Shown piece after piece: positions 9,236 through 18,131 of a DNA stretch of 64,000 nt. Each line of letters starts with the position of its first letter. Position 1 is the first letter of the stretch. The stretch spans positions 30,840-94,839 of the forward strand of contig DAOSES010000007.1 of NCBI GenBank assembly GCA_035363255.1, given 5' to 3'. Under the pieces are notes generated by a model. The model was not told the DNA's origin. It saw only the letters and a program-made list of their open reading frames with translations, and made no database searches. This DNA is from T3SED10-260 sp035363255. Its GTDB lineage: Bacteria; Caldisericota; Caldisericia; UBA6126. The position numbers and the translations under genes were made by a program.

Positions 9236-9548
9236 TTCTTACCTCCAAAAGCTTATAAACTGCTAAAAATACTGCTAAATATATGGAAAGATCGAGCAAA
9301 GTCCCAAATTTGATTTTTCCAAGACCTATACACGAAAGACATAAGGCCATAGCAGTGGAGAAAATGGATTGTAATTGACTCTCGTAGGTGTGACCCAAGA
9401 GAGATTCAAACAAACCAGCTCCAACCAGAACAAAAATAATTCCGAGCAAAAATACAATCACGTAAAGAAATCCGGATTTTTTTTCTTGCAAGACAGGTGG
9501 GCTTGTCTTTTTGTCCTGCCCTTGTACTTTTTTGTCAAGCTCTGGCAT
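9219..9548 (-). CDS. Small membrane protein of unknown function
   Basis: A 109-residue protein I do not recognise. Residues 1-25 are polar and lysine-rich. Three hydrophobic segments follow (about 27-48, 60-80 and 82-100), including a SCIGLG stretch. An AAAGGA Shine-Dalgarno precedes the ATG at 9548. It is co-transcribed with, and overlaps, the membrane ferredoxin gene, so it is plausibly a subunit or assembly partner of that protein; this is inference from position only. Confidence 0.65.
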   Translation of the reverse strand: MPELDKKVQGQDKKTSPPVLQEKKSGFLYVIVFLLGIIFVLVGAGLFESLLGHTYESQLQSIFSTAMALCLSCIGLGKIKFGTLLDLSIYLAVFLAVYKLLEVRNVTKQ

Positions 9549-9605
9549 AGTTTTATCCTTTCCGAAAATTATAAACTTACATAATCCTGCTTTTCTGTTA
9601 TGCTT

Positions 9606-9633
9606 TTTATAGCAGTCTTTTTGACAGTTTCAA
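9606..9633 (-). promoter_or_regulatory. Promoter of the membrane-ferredoxin unit
   Basis: On the minus strand TTGAAA (9628-9633) and TATAAA (9606-9611) are 16 bases apart, each matching consensus at five of six positions. The predicted leader is about 50 bases. It interleaves with the efp promoter on the other strand. Confidence 0.6.
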
Positions 9634-9648
9634 GAGAAAAAGTATAAT
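9621..9648 (+). promoter_or_regulatory. Consensus sigma-70 promoter of the efp-mtnA unit
   Basis: TTGACA (9621-9626) and TATAAT (9643-9648) both match consensus exactly, with a 16-base spacer. Transcription should begin near 9655, about 24 bases before the efp start and just ahead of its GGAGG ribosome site. Confidence 0.88.
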
Positions 9649-9678
9649 TTCGTTCACAAGTTGTATGGAGGTTTTTGC

Positions 9679-10242
9679 ATGATTACTGCGAATGAATTGC
9701 GAAATGGTAAAGCTTTCGAATTAGATGGAGAACTCTTTGTAGTTACTTCGTTTCAACATATTAAGCCAGGCAAGGGTTCTCCCTTTGTCCGAATAAAAAT
9801 GCGTGGCATCAAAAGCAACTCCACTATAGAGCGCACCTTTAGACCTGACGAAAAGATACAAGATGCCTATCTTGAAAACAAAAAAATGCAATATTTATAC
9901 AAAGATGGTGACCATTACGTTTTTATGGATACTGAAAGCTACGAGCAGCTCTCATTGTCAGAAAAAGAGCTTGAAGAAGAATCCTCCTACCTTATTGAAA
10001 ACAACTTTGTTGACATATTGTTTTACAACGATCAAGCCATCGGAGTAGAGCTACCTACCAGTATCAACCTTCGAGTCACTCGCACCGAACCTGGCTACCG
10101 CGGCGACACTGCTCAAGGTGGAAGCAAGCCAGCCACTCTTGAAACCGGTCTCGAAATTCAAGTTCCGCTTTTTATTGAAGAGGGTGATCTATTGAAAGTC
10201 GATACCCGTAGTGGAGAGTATATTGAACGGGTCAATAGCTAA
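9679..10242 (+). CDS. efp: Translation elongation factor P
   Basis: EF-P binds between the ribosomal P and E sites and relieves stalling at polyproline; the window itself encodes polyproline stretches in a PBP and in a large surface protein. The 187-residue protein has the three-domain length, the loop KPGKGSPFV with Lys32 at the tip where many EF-Ps are modified, and the C-terminal signature PGYRGDTAQGGSKPATLETG. I place the start at ATG 9679, eight bases after GGAGG. The frame is open from a TTG at 9661, but that would put the ribosome site inside the gene and add six residues absent from the family. It is the first gene of an eight-gene unit under a consensus promoter. Confidence 0.96.
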   Translation: MITANELRNGKAFELDGELFVVTSFQHIKPGKGSPFVRIKMRGIKSNSTIERTFRPDEKIQDAYLENKKMQYLYKDGDHYVFMDTESYEQLSLSEKELEEESSYLIENNFVDILFYNDQAIGVELPTSINLRVTRTEPGYRGDTAQGGSKPATLETGLEIQVPLFIEEGDLLKVDTRSGEYIERVNS

Positions 10243-10253
10243 CAAGCTCCAAT

Positions 10254-10703
10254 ATGTCCGACTTTTCAAATGCCATCAACCAAGAATTGCATGACAGAGT
10301 CTTTGTACTGCTATACCAAAGCGAATTTCGAAATGATCCCATTGACATACTCAATGAAATGACTTTCTCTGATGATTTTGTGATGTTGCCTATCAACGCT
10401 CCTGTAATCCGTCTTGTTCAGGAAATCCTTGAGAAAAAGTTTGAGCTTGACGCTATCATCGAGAAATTTCTTGTCAACTGGACGATGGACCGTATCACCA
10501 CCAGCGATAAAGAGGTGCTAAGAATAGGCATTTACCAGCTTTTATTCCGCCCCGAGCAAGATCCAAGAATTGTGATTGACCGATCAGTTCGAATTGCAAA
10601 AAAATATGGTGACAAAGATTCTGGCAAATTTGTCAATGGCTTACTCGGAGCAATCTATCGAAAACATGTGCAAGAACAAAATCATCCAGACCCTGATACC
10701 TAA
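10254..10703 (+). CDS. nusB: Transcription antitermination factor NusB
   Basis: NusB pairs with NusE (ribosomal protein S10) on boxA RNA to prevent early termination in rRNA operons. The 149-residue helical protein ends with the family signature IDRSVRIAKKYGDKDSGKFVNGLLGAI (in two parts, about residues 108-134), where VNGLLG is most conserved. It follows efp by 11 bases with no clear Shine-Dalgarno, so translation is probably coupled. The efp-nusB order is the classic Firmicutes arrangement. Confidence 0.9.
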   Translation: MSDFSNAINQELHDRVFVLLYQSEFRNDPIDILNEMTFSDDFVMLPINAPVIRLVQEILEKKFELDAIIEKFLVNWTMDRITTSDKEVLRIGIYQLLFRPEQDPRIVIDRSVRIAKKYGDKDSGKFVNGLLGAIYRKHVQEQNHPDPDT

Positions 10704-10735
10704 TTCCTTTTAAATATTAAAAAAAGGAGCTTGTT

Positions 10736-11605
10736 ATGTTTGATTTAAATGAGATGGATGCTTTTTTTCATGAAAAACGGCAAAAAGTGGAGCAATCTCT
10801 TCAAGTTTGCATGGACGAACTCAAAGAAAAAACAGTCCTTTATGCTTCGATTTCCTATAGTTTGTTTTCCAGCGGAAAAAGAATCAGACCCCTTCTGCTA
10901 ATATCTGCCTACGAAACCCTATCTTCAGGGAAGGATATTCAAAAAGCCATGATTCCTGCTTGTGCTATTGAGCTTATTCATACCTACTCCCTGATTCATG
11001 ATGATTTGCCCTGTATGGACAATAGCGATACGCGAAGAGGCAAACCAAGCAACCACATCCTGTATGGAGAAGATGTTGCTTTGCTGGCAGGAGACGCACT
11101 TCTCACCCATGCTTTTACGCTTTTATCGAGCGCAGATACCCAAAGCACTCTAAATCCAAGTCAAGTGGTCGAGTTGATTCAATGTCTTTCACAACATAGT
11201 GGAATAGCTGGCATGGTGGAGGGTCAAGCTTTCGAGTTGATGCAACAAGACATGAAAATAGAAAGCTTGCATTACATCGACGAGCACAAGACAGCTGCGT
11301 TGTTTTCGTCTGCTCTCATTATGGGAGCCATTCTCGCTGAAGCTCCCACAAACATTAAAGACACTATGGGCAAATTAGGTCGATCCTTCGGTCATGCCTT
11401 CCAAATAGCTGATGATCTGGCAGATTACCAAGAAGGCGATACTGCACCCAATATCGTAAAACTGATAGGCAAAGAAAAAAGCCTCGACTTATACCATCAC
11501 TACCTTAAAGAAGTCAATTCCTATCTCGACCATCTTCGACCTATATATCCCTATGCATCTCTCTACAACATCATGCTCCTGATGCAGGAAAAAGCAAAGT
11601 TCTAA
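10736..11605 (+). CDS. ispA: Short-chain polyprenyl diphosphate synthase (farnesyl/geranylgeranyl type)
   Basis: Condenses isopentenyl diphosphate with allylic diphosphates to C15-C20 chains feeding undecaprenyl and quinone side chains. The 289-residue protein has the substrate-binding GKRIRP (about residues 43-48), the first aspartate-rich motif DDLPCMD (about 86-92) and the second DDLAD (about 227-231). The CM insert between the aspartates is typical of IspA/FPP synthase. An AAGGAG site precedes the ATG at 10736. It sits between nusB and dxs, as in Firmicutes. A second, more diverged synthase of the same superfamily is at 61173-62015 and probably makes longer chains. Confidence 0.93.
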   Translation: MFDLNEMDAFFHEKRQKVEQSLQVCMDELKEKTVLYASISYSLFSSGKRIRPLLLISAYETLSSGKDIQKAMIPACAIELIHTYSLIHDDLPCMDNSDTRRGKPSNHILYGEDVALLAGDALLTHAFTLLSSADTQSTLNPSQVVELIQCLSQHSGIAGMVEGQAFELMQQDMKIESLHYIDEHKTAALFSSALIMGAILAEAPTNIKDTMGKLGRSFGHAFQIADDLADYQEGDTAPNIVKLIGKEKSLDLYHHYLKEVNSYLDHLRPIYPYASLYNIMLLMQEKAKF

Positions 11606-11609
11606 AAAA

Positions 11610-13457
11610 ATGAAAAAAGAAGCTCTTGATTTTATTAGAAAAGCCACTGAAATTGAGCTTTATCAGCTTTGTGATGAGCTAAGAAATCTGATTATCCAAA
11701 CGGTATCAAAGCATGGGGGTCATTTGTCTTCCAATCTTGGAGTCATTGAGCTTACAGTTGCCTTGTTAAAGTGTTTTGATCCCCTGATAGACGATATCTT
11801 GTTTGATGTTGGCCATCAATCGTATGCCTACAAAATTTTATGTGATCGATGGGACCAGTTTTCTGGATTAAGGCAGGAGGGTGGTATCAGTGGTTTTCCC
11901 GACCCCCGTGAAAGCCCTTTTGATAAATTTATCTCTGGGCATTCCAGCACTGCTCTGGCTATAGCTTCGGGTTTTGCCATTCAAAAAAAGCTAGAACAAA
12001 GGTCCTCTCATACCATTGCTATCTTTGGAGATGGCTCCATTACTGGGGGAGAAGCTTTCGAATCCCTCAACAATATAGGTCATCACCAACTTCCCTTAAT
12101 CGCCATCTTAAACGACAATGAAATGTCGATATCACAAAATGTAGGGGCTATGGCAAAAGCTTTTTCACGTTTTCGAAGCAGTCAAACCTACTATAAGCTC
12201 CGAAAAAGTTATAAACAACACCTTCGACAATGGGGAGGTTTTGGTAGCTTTCTCGAACAAGTTGGAGAAAAAGCCAAATCAATGATCAAACAAGCCTTAT
12301 TCCCAGAAATGTTTTTTGAAGAGTTTGGTTTTTTCTATATTGGTCCAGTCGATGGTCACAATATCAGCGAAATGTGTGAAATGTTTCAACGAGCAAAAAG
12401 TATCAACAAACCAGTCTTGATCCATACCTATACCCGCAAGGGCAAGGGTTTTCATTATGCAGAAAGCAATCCAATACTATTTCACAGTTCTCCTTCATTT
12501 ATCATCGAAAATGAATGTTGCAAAACCAAGCCCAGTGGTGAAACATTTTCTCAAATTTTCGGGAGCACTCTGCTGGAGATAGCCAACGAAAACTCAAAAG
12601 TCATAGGCCTTACTGCAGCTATGTCGGAGGGCCTTTGCATGTGTGAGTTTGCAAAACATCATCCTGATCGTTTTTTTGATTGTGGGATCGCTGAACAGCA
12701 CATGGTATCCTCTGCCTGTGGAATGGCTCACAAGGGTTTACGCCCTATAGTCGGTATCTATGCTACCTTTTTACAAAGAGCGTATGATCAGATCATTCAC
12801 GATTGCTGTATACTTAAAGAAACTGTGATATTCGCTGTTGATCGAGCTGGAGCAGTTTCTGATGATGGCCCAACACATCAGGGTATCTTTGATTTATGCA
12901 GTCTGATTCCAATACCAAATACTATTCTCCTTGCTCCATCCAATGCAGATGAATTAAAAAAAATGATGCAATGGTCGCTTGCTCAAGATCAGGGCCCCAT
13001 CTTCATCCGCTACCCCAAGGAGACTGCCCCCCAGGATATAGATCCCTTACCCATCCAACTGGGACAAGCATCCTGCCTTAAAGAGGGAAGTGATTTAAGT
13101 ATCGTTTTCCTGGGTCCCTTTAAAGATTTAAGCTTTGAGGTAGCTCAAAAGCTTGAAAAAAATCATATTTATCCTCGAATTGTTAATGCTCGTTTCGCAA
13201 AACCCTTTGATCAGAGAATGATCTTGAAGTGTGCTCAAGAAACACGTTTGATGGTTACAATTGAAGATGGGATATTGGAGGGAGGCTTTGGTCATCAAAT
13301 CAGCACTTTCCTTTCCCATCACCACCCCATACCTCATATCCATTTTGCTTTAGGATCTGTTTTTCCCACCACAATGAAAAGAAAAAAAATATTAGAGCTT
13401 TCCGGAATTTCTGTAGATAATATATACCAAAGCATTCTTAAAATAATGGAAAGTTGA
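11610..13457 (+). CDS. dxs: 1-deoxy-D-xylulose-5-phosphate synthase
   Basis: The thiamine-diphosphate enzyme that joins pyruvate and glyceraldehyde 3-phosphate, the first step of the MEP isoprenoid pathway. Length (615) is standard. Visible are HLSSNLGVIELTVAL near the N terminus (about residues 39-53), the ThDP/metal motif GDGSITGGEAFESLNN (about 138-153), DNEMSIS (about 166-172), the pyrimidine-domain GIAEQHMV (about 359), and the FAVDRAG-DGPTHQGIFD segment (about 408-425). It starts four bases after ispA. It shares a transcript with ispA, so precursor supply and chain elongation are co-expressed. Confidence 0.95.
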   Translation: MKKEALDFIRKATEIELYQLCDELRNLIIQTVSKHGGHLSSNLGVIELTVALLKCFDPLIDDILFDVGHQSYAYKILCDRWDQFSGLRQEGGISGFPDPRESPFDKFISGHSSTALAIASGFAIQKKLEQRSSHTIAIFGDGSITGGEAFESLNNIGHHQLPLIAILNDNEMSISQNVGAMAKAFSRFRSSQTYYKLRKSYKQHLRQWGGFGSFLEQVGEKAKSMIKQALFPEMFFEEFGFFYIGPVDGHNISEMCEMFQRAKSINKPVLIHTYTRKGKGFHYAESNPILFHSSPSFIIENECCKTKPSGETFSQIFGSTLLEIANENSKVIGLTAAMSEGLCMCEFAKHHPDRFFDCGIAEQHMVSSACGMAHKGLRPIVGIYATFLQRAYDQIIHDCCILKETVIFAVDRAGAVSDDGPTHQGIFDLCSLIPIPNTILLAPSNADELKKMMQWSLAQDQGPIFIRYPKETAPQDIDPLPIQLGQASCLKEGSDLSIVFLGPFKDLSFEVAQKLEKNHIYPRIVNARFAKPFDQRMILKCAQETRLMVTIEDGILEGGFGHQISTFLSHHHPIPHIHFALGSVFPTTMKRKKILELSGISVDNIYQSILKIMES

Positions 13458-13466
13458 GGCTTTGGT

Positions 13467-14315
13467 TTGAGAATTGGGATTTATTTTCGAAAACGGATTG
13501 ATCATTTAATACGTATCGCACACAACATCGCCAGCTTTGTTACTTCAAAAGGTTCTGAAGTGCTTGTCGCCCCAGAGATACAGGATATATTTCCTCAACA
13601 TCCCATTTATAAAAATCAAGACTCCGGGCAGAAACCTGACCTTTTACTCAGCCTTGGAGGTGATGGCACTTTCCTCCATGCCGCTCAATATGCTCTTATG
13701 GAAGATCTTCCCATCATAGGTATCAACTTTGGATTTACCGGTTTTTTGACCAATATCGAAAAAGAGGAAATATTCCAGTCCCTGGAACTAATTCTCGAAG
13801 GTAAATTTGCAATCGAATCCAGCTCCTCTCTCAAATCCAGCATCCAACGCAATGGAGAGCTGGTTAAAACCTACGCCTGCCTTAATGATTTTGTTCTCCA
13901 AAAAGATCCCATCGAAAAAATACTATCCATTGAAGTCTATCTGGGTTCGCAGAAAATTGCTTCTTTCAGAGGCGATGGCATCATTATCTCCACTCCTTCA
14001 GGATCTACTGCATATTCTCTTTCAGCGGGGGGTCCCGTAGTTGATCCCACCTGTAAAGTGTATGTCCTTACTCCTCTTTGTTCTCATAAGCTTAGCGGAA
14101 GGTCATTGATTGTTCCTGAAAAAGAAAAAATCTTCATCAATGTTTTTACCAAAGGAGACAAAACCCGCTTTATACGAGATGGAACTTCTGAATTTATCCT
14201 CAAAGATCTTGATAGAATTTCCATTCAGCGTCATCATCGTTCATTAAAAATGATTGTGCTCCAGGAAAAGAATTTTTATCACACATTAAACCAAAAGTTT
14301 CAATGGGGTTTTTGA
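13467..14315 (+). CDS. nadK: NAD kinase
   Basis: Phosphorylates NAD to NADP. The 282-residue protein shows the GGDGTFLHAA motif (about residues 63-72), NDFVLQK in the NAD-binding domain (about 140) and the glycine-rich GSTAYSLSAGGPVVDP segment (about 178-193). The start is TTG at 13467, with GAGG eight bases upstream placed right at the dxs stop; no ATG is available before the conserved N-terminal strand. The dxs-nadK-recN order matches Firmicutes, but the tlyA and argR genes usually between them are absent. Confidence 0.93.
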   Translation: MRIGIYFRKRIDHLIRIAHNIASFVTSKGSEVLVAPEIQDIFPQHPIYKNQDSGQKPDLLLSLGGDGTFLHAAQYALMEDLPIIGINFGFTGFLTNIEKEEIFQSLELILEGKFAIESSSSLKSSIQRNGELVKTYACLNDFVLQKDPIEKILSIEVYLGSQKIASFRGDGIIISTPSGSTAYSLSAGGPVVDPTCKVYVLTPLCSHKLSGRSLIVPEKEKIFINVFTKGDKTRFIRDGTSEFILKDLDRISIQRHHRSLKMIVLQEKNFYHTLNQKFQWGF

Positions 14316-14318
14316 GTC

Positions 14319-16040
14319 TTGATTAAAGAAATTCACATCCATCGTTTTATTTTGAGCCGCGACATACTCCTCATACCTGGAGAAGGTCTAAACGTATTCA
14401 GCGGGGAAACAGGGGCAGGTAAAACCCTTATTCTCAACGCTATCCGCTTTGGTCTGGGTGATTCTACCAACAAAGAACAAATTTACCATCCCAGCGAAAG
14501 CCCCCATGTCCAGATTACCTTTGCCATTCCTCGTGAAATGCATCACAATGAAGACGAATTCCCCTATACTGAATCTGAATGGGTTTGCGAACGTTACCTT
14601 AGCTCCTCGGGAAAAAACAGAACCAAAATCAATGGGGTGATGGTTCCTATAAAAGAGTACAAGCGGATTCTGAAAAAATTGATATCCATACATGGTCAGC
14701 ATGATACCAGCCACTTGTTTTCCAAAAAAAACCAACTTCAGCTGTTTGATCGATTTTTTGGCAAAGAGTTTTCAGAACATTTAAGTTTCATTCAAAAAAA
14801 CAGAAACCTTTATCTCCATAGCAAGGAAGAGCTCCTCGCTTGGCAAGAATCAGAAAAAGAGCGCATAAACGAAATAGATTTTATCACTTATCAGATTAAT
14901 GAAATTGAAGCTGCCAAGCTAAACCAAAGTGAAGAAGAGAGTCTCATGGCAGAAAGAGATATTCTTGCCAATTCACAGCGAATTATCGAAACTTTATCCA
15001 AAATTCAACAACTTTTTAACGAAGCCAATCGGCAGGGTTTTTCTATTGAACAAACTTTTCACCGGTGCATCCAGCTTTTATCAAGTATCTCAGACTATAC
15101 TCCCAACTTAAAACAAAGTTTTGAATCGCTCCAAACCTGCTCTTCCATCCTCAAAGACCTATTGCACGACTGGAGCAGGGAGCGAGAGCTTATTGAAAGC
15201 AACTATAATCTTCAACGCTTGGATCAAGTGCTTAGCCGTATTGACCTGATTCAAAACCTTAAGCGAAAATACGGGAATTCGATTGCTGAAATATCTTCAA
15301 CGCAAATGCATCTTAAAGACAAACTTCAAAACCTGGAACAAGCTCAAAACAAACGTGATCATTTGAGCCATCTGCTTAATGACTTAGAACAGAGTTTAAG
15401 CTTTCATGCTTCAGAACTGAGTTTCAAACGAAAATCTTTAAAATCGAAATTTGAAGAAGAAGTAAGTAAAGAATTAGCTGATCTCGGAATGGACAAGATA
15501 CGTTTCGAAGTCTCCCTCGACATGGAGTTACGTGACAGTGTTAGCTCCCTTCCCATTGACCAACAAAATGTTTTCTTGCATGATAATGGAATAGACAGCT
15601 TGAGTTTCCTTATTTCAACCAATCCTGGGCAGGCTTTGTTGCCTCTCGCCAAAATTGCTTCTGGCGGTGAACTCTCCCGCATTATGCTCGCTATTCAAAG
15701 CATGCTTGGGAAAGTCGATCAAACTCCCAGTCTCGTTTTTGATGAAATAGACACAGGCATAGGAGGACAAATAGCACATAGCATCGGAGATAAACTTCAA
15801 TCATTAGCCACCAACCATCAGCTTATTTGTATTACCCACCTTCCCCAGATTGCAGCTAAAGCTCATGTACATTTCAATATTAGCAAAAACACAACAAAAG
15901 ATCACACTTTCATTCAGTTAAACCGCTTAAACGAAGAGGAACGAATCAAAGAAATCAGCCGAATGATTGGTGGAAATGAAGATTCCGAGATATCCTATAT
16001 GCATGCAAAAGAAATGTTAAACAGAGGAAAACATGAATAA
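14319..16040 (+). CDS. recN: DNA repair protein RecN
   Basis: An SMC-like ATPase acting in double-strand break repair. The 573-residue protein has an N-terminal Walker A GETGAGKT (residues 29-36), a central coiled-coil region (about 170-370) rich in Glu, Lys and Gln, the ABC signature ASGGELSRIMLA (about 447-458) and a Walker B FDEIDTGIGG (about 472-481). The start is TTG at 14319, three bases after the nadK stop, giving MIKEIHIHRFIL in line with other RecN N termini. The stop overlaps the hflX start by eight bases. Confidence 0.94.
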   Translation: MIKEIHIHRFILSRDILLIPGEGLNVFSGETGAGKTLILNAIRFGLGDSTNKEQIYHPSESPHVQITFAIPREMHHNEDEFPYTESEWVCERYLSSSGKNRTKINGVMVPIKEYKRILKKLISIHGQHDTSHLFSKKNQLQLFDRFFGKEFSEHLSFIQKNRNLYLHSKEELLAWQESEKERINEIDFITYQINEIEAAKLNQSEEESLMAERDILANSQRIIETLSKIQQLFNEANRQGFSIEQTFHRCIQLLSSISDYTPNLKQSFESLQTCSSILKDLLHDWSRERELIESNYNLQRLDQVLSRIDLIQNLKRKYGNSIAEISSTQMHLKDKLQNLEQAQNKRDHLSHLLNDLEQSLSFHASELSFKRKSLKSKFEEEVSKELADLGMDKIRFEVSLDMELRDSVSSLPIDQQNVFLHDNGIDSLSFLISTNPGQALLPLAKIASGGELSRIMLAIQSMLGKVDQTPSLVFDEIDTGIGGQIAHSIGDKLQSLATNHQLICITHLPQIAAKAHVHFNISKNTTKDHTFIQLNRLNEEERIKEISRMIGGNEDSEISYMHAKEMLNRGKHE

Positions 16041-17130
16041 ACCAAAACAAACTGCAATCATTGTAGGGGACCGCAATACTCCCCAAACCACCAACGAGAT
16101 GGAGCTATTGCTAAAAACTTTAAACATTGAAAGTGAAGTCATTTTTCCAGTGGATTTAAGTAAGATCCATCCTGCTACCTTTATCACCAAAGGCAAACTG
16201 GAAGAGCTCAAAAACCTTGCTTTAGCCCTTAAAATTGACCTGATTGTATTCGACGATGAGCTTTCCTATACACAAATACGCAACTTAAGCAGAACGACCA
16301 ATGTGCTCATTGTGGATCGACCAAGAATTATTTTAGATATCTTTGCTTCCCGAGCCACCACCAAAGAAGGTAAAATTCAAGTTGAATTAGCTATTCTCCG
16401 AAAACGACTTCCTGAAATTGTCCATCAAAACAAAGCTTTCGATCAACAAGTCGGTTTTATCGGTGGAAAAGGACCTGGAGAACGCAAGGCAGAAATTACT
16501 CGACGCTCTATCTATCAAAAGATACATCAACACAAGATTCAACTCAAAACCCTCGAAAAACAACGAAAAACTAAACGTGACAAACGTATTGATTCCGATC
16601 TGCTTCTCATATCCATTGTTGGCTATACCAATGCCGGGAAATCCACCCTATTTAATGCTTTAACTCGAGATCAAACACCTACCGATGATTTGTTGTTTCA
16701 CACCCTCGAGACCAAAACCCGTCAAGGCTATCTCAATAAAAGCATTGGAAACGTGCTTTTTAGTGATACCGTTGGCTTCATAAGAAAACTACCTCACGAA
16801 TTGGTTGAAGCTTTCAAAGGAACGCTTGAGGAAATACAATTCGCAGATCTGATTATGATTGTGCTTGATGTATCAGACCCTGACTTTCCCATACATTTAA
16901 ATACCGTTTATCAGACTCTAAAGGACTTGAAAGCCGATCACATTGATCAGTTATTGATTTATAATAAAGCAGATTTGTATCCTGAAAAAACCAACTTCAA
17001 CTCTCTCGTCAAACAATACGGAGACGGAATCTTGATTTCAGCTTTATCCAAAGAAGGTCTGCCTGAGTTAAAACAAAAAATCACCCAAAAGATAGAAGAT
17101 AGAATTAACAAAAAGACTAATGAAGCTTGA
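16033..17130 (+). CDS. hflX: Ribosome-splitting GTPase HflX
   Basis: A GTPase that separates stalled or hibernating 70S ribosomes after stress. The N-terminal HflX domain carries GFIGGKGPGERKAEI (about residues 147-161). The G domain shows G1 GYTNAGKST (197-205), G3 DTVGFIRKLPHELVEAFKGTLEE in two parts (about 243-265) and G4 NKAD (about 312). It is 365 residues, at the short end for the family. AGAGGA lies just before the ATG at 16033, inside recN. Hibernation factor HPF, whose action HflX can reverse, is also encoded in the window at 48894-49433. Confidence 0.93.
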   Translation: MNKPKQTAIIVGDRNTPQTTNEMELLLKTLNIESEVIFPVDLSKIHPATFITKGKLEELKNLALALKIDLIVFDDELSYTQIRNLSRTTNVLIVDRPRIILDIFASRATTKEGKIQVELAILRKRLPEIVHQNKAFDQQVGFIGGKGPGERKAEITRRSIYQKIHQHKIQLKTLEKQRKTKRDKRIDSDLLLISIVGYTNAGKSTLFNALTRDQTPTDDLLFHTLETKTRQGYLNKSIGNVLFSDTVGFIRKLPHELVEAFKGTLEEIQFADLIMIVLDVSDPDFPIHLNTVYQTLKDLKADHIDQLLIYNKADLYPEKTNFNSLVKQYGDGILISALSKEGLPELKQKITQKIEDRINKKTNEA

Positions 17131-18118
17131 TCCCTTTCCCTCCCTTCAGTTTTTTTCAGACCATATTCTGCTCCTGGATCAGCGCTTGCTACCCTTTCAA
17201 GAAAAATACATCCATCTTACCCAGCTTACAGAATTAATTGATGCCATAAAAAACCTCGCAATTCGAGGGGCTCCATTATTGGGCTTTGCAGGTTTGTGTG
17301 GTTTGTACCTTGCTAGTTTGCGGTGCAAAAACAGAGCTGATATGGATAGCATGGTTTTAAAACTGTCCACAGCAAGACCAACTGCAATTCAGCTATCCTC
17401 TTGTGTTGATTCATCCTATGCCAAACATCGTCATTTAAGCCTTGAGGAACAAAGTTTAGTTTATTTTACTGAGGCTAAAGAATATGAACTACAAATGTTT
17501 GAAGACTCAGAAAACATCGCAAAGAATGGACAGGAACTTGTAGCTGACACTTGTAGTATCCTTACCCATTGCAACACGGGATCTCTGGCAATGCACGGCT
17601 GGGGAACAGCTCTGGGGGTGATTCTATATGGTTCGAGTGTTTTGGGTAAAGATTTACAAGTTTACTATACCGAAACTCGTCCCTTACAACAGGGGCTTCG
17701 TTTAACCAGCTTTGAATTACATCGTCATCATATAAAAGCTACTTGTATCACAGATAGCTCTGCAGCTTATTTGATGCAAGAACGCAAAATTGATCTTGTG
17801 ATCACGGGTGCAGATCGAATTGCACTCAATGGAGACACAGCCAACAAAATCGGAACCTATATGCTTGCCTTGAGCGCATACTACCACCAGATCCCATTTT
17901 ACATCGCTGCTCCCACCTCCACTATCGATTTTAGTGCCACCAGTGGAAAAGATTTCGAGATCGAACTTCGGGAAGCCTACGAGTTTTTCCAATGTGCTTC
18001 AGGAAAGCAAAACCCCCCGGAATACTTCAAGGCTCTTAATCCAGCCTTTGATGTATGTCCAGGGGATCTTATCAGCGCTTTTATTACTGAAAAGGGGCTT
18101 TTGCAAGCCCCTTTTTAA
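17120..18118 (+). CDS. mtnA: S-methyl-5-thioribose-1-phosphate isomerase
   Basis: Converts methylthioribose 1-phosphate to methylthioribulose 1-phosphate in the methionine salvage pathway. The 332-residue protein has RGAPLLGFAG (about residues 51-60), THCNTGSLA with the catalytic-type cysteine (about 151-159), TETRPLQQG (about 185-193) and GADRIALNGDTANKIGTY (about 231-248) with the conserved aspartate. The family is related to eIF2B alpha, but these motifs favour MtnA. It overlaps hflX by 11 bases. The window also encodes spermidine synthesis (51864-53179), a source of methylthioadenosine. The last eight codons and the stop form a transcription terminator hairpin. Confidence 0.9.
   Translation: MKLDPFPSLQFFSDHILLLDQRLLPFQEKYIHLTQLTELIDAIKNLAIRGAPLLGFAGLCGLYLASLRCKNRADMDSMVLKLSTARPTAIQLSSCVDSSYAKHRHLSLEEQSLVYFTEAKEYELQMFEDSENIAKNGQELVADTCSILTHCNTGSLAMHGWGTALGVILYGSSVLGKDLQVYYTETRPLQQGLRLTSFELHRHHIKATCITDSSAAYLMQERKIDLVITGADRIALNGDTANKIGTYMLALSAYYHQIPFYIAAPTSTIDFSATSGKDFEIELREAYEFFQCASGKQNPPEYFKALNPAFDVCPGDLISAFITEKGLLQAPF
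18091..18115 (+). terminator. Terminator embedded in the 3' end of mtnA
   Basis: AAAGGGGCTT (18091-18100), a TTGC loop, and AAGCCCCTTT (18105-18114) form a ten-base-pair hairpin followed by T. It reaches into the stop codon at 18116-18118. The opposite strand also has a short T tract, so it may serve the converging gene at 18132-22952 too. Confidence 0.85.
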
Positions 18119-18131
18119 TCCTCAAAAGTAG

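Noticed and set aside
17120..18118. eIF2B-alpha-like or ribose-1,5-bisphosphate isomerase function for mtnA
   Set aside because: THCNTG, TETRP and GADRIALNGD with NKIGTY fit MtnA best; a close call on sequence alone, but methylthioadenosine production nearby supports it.
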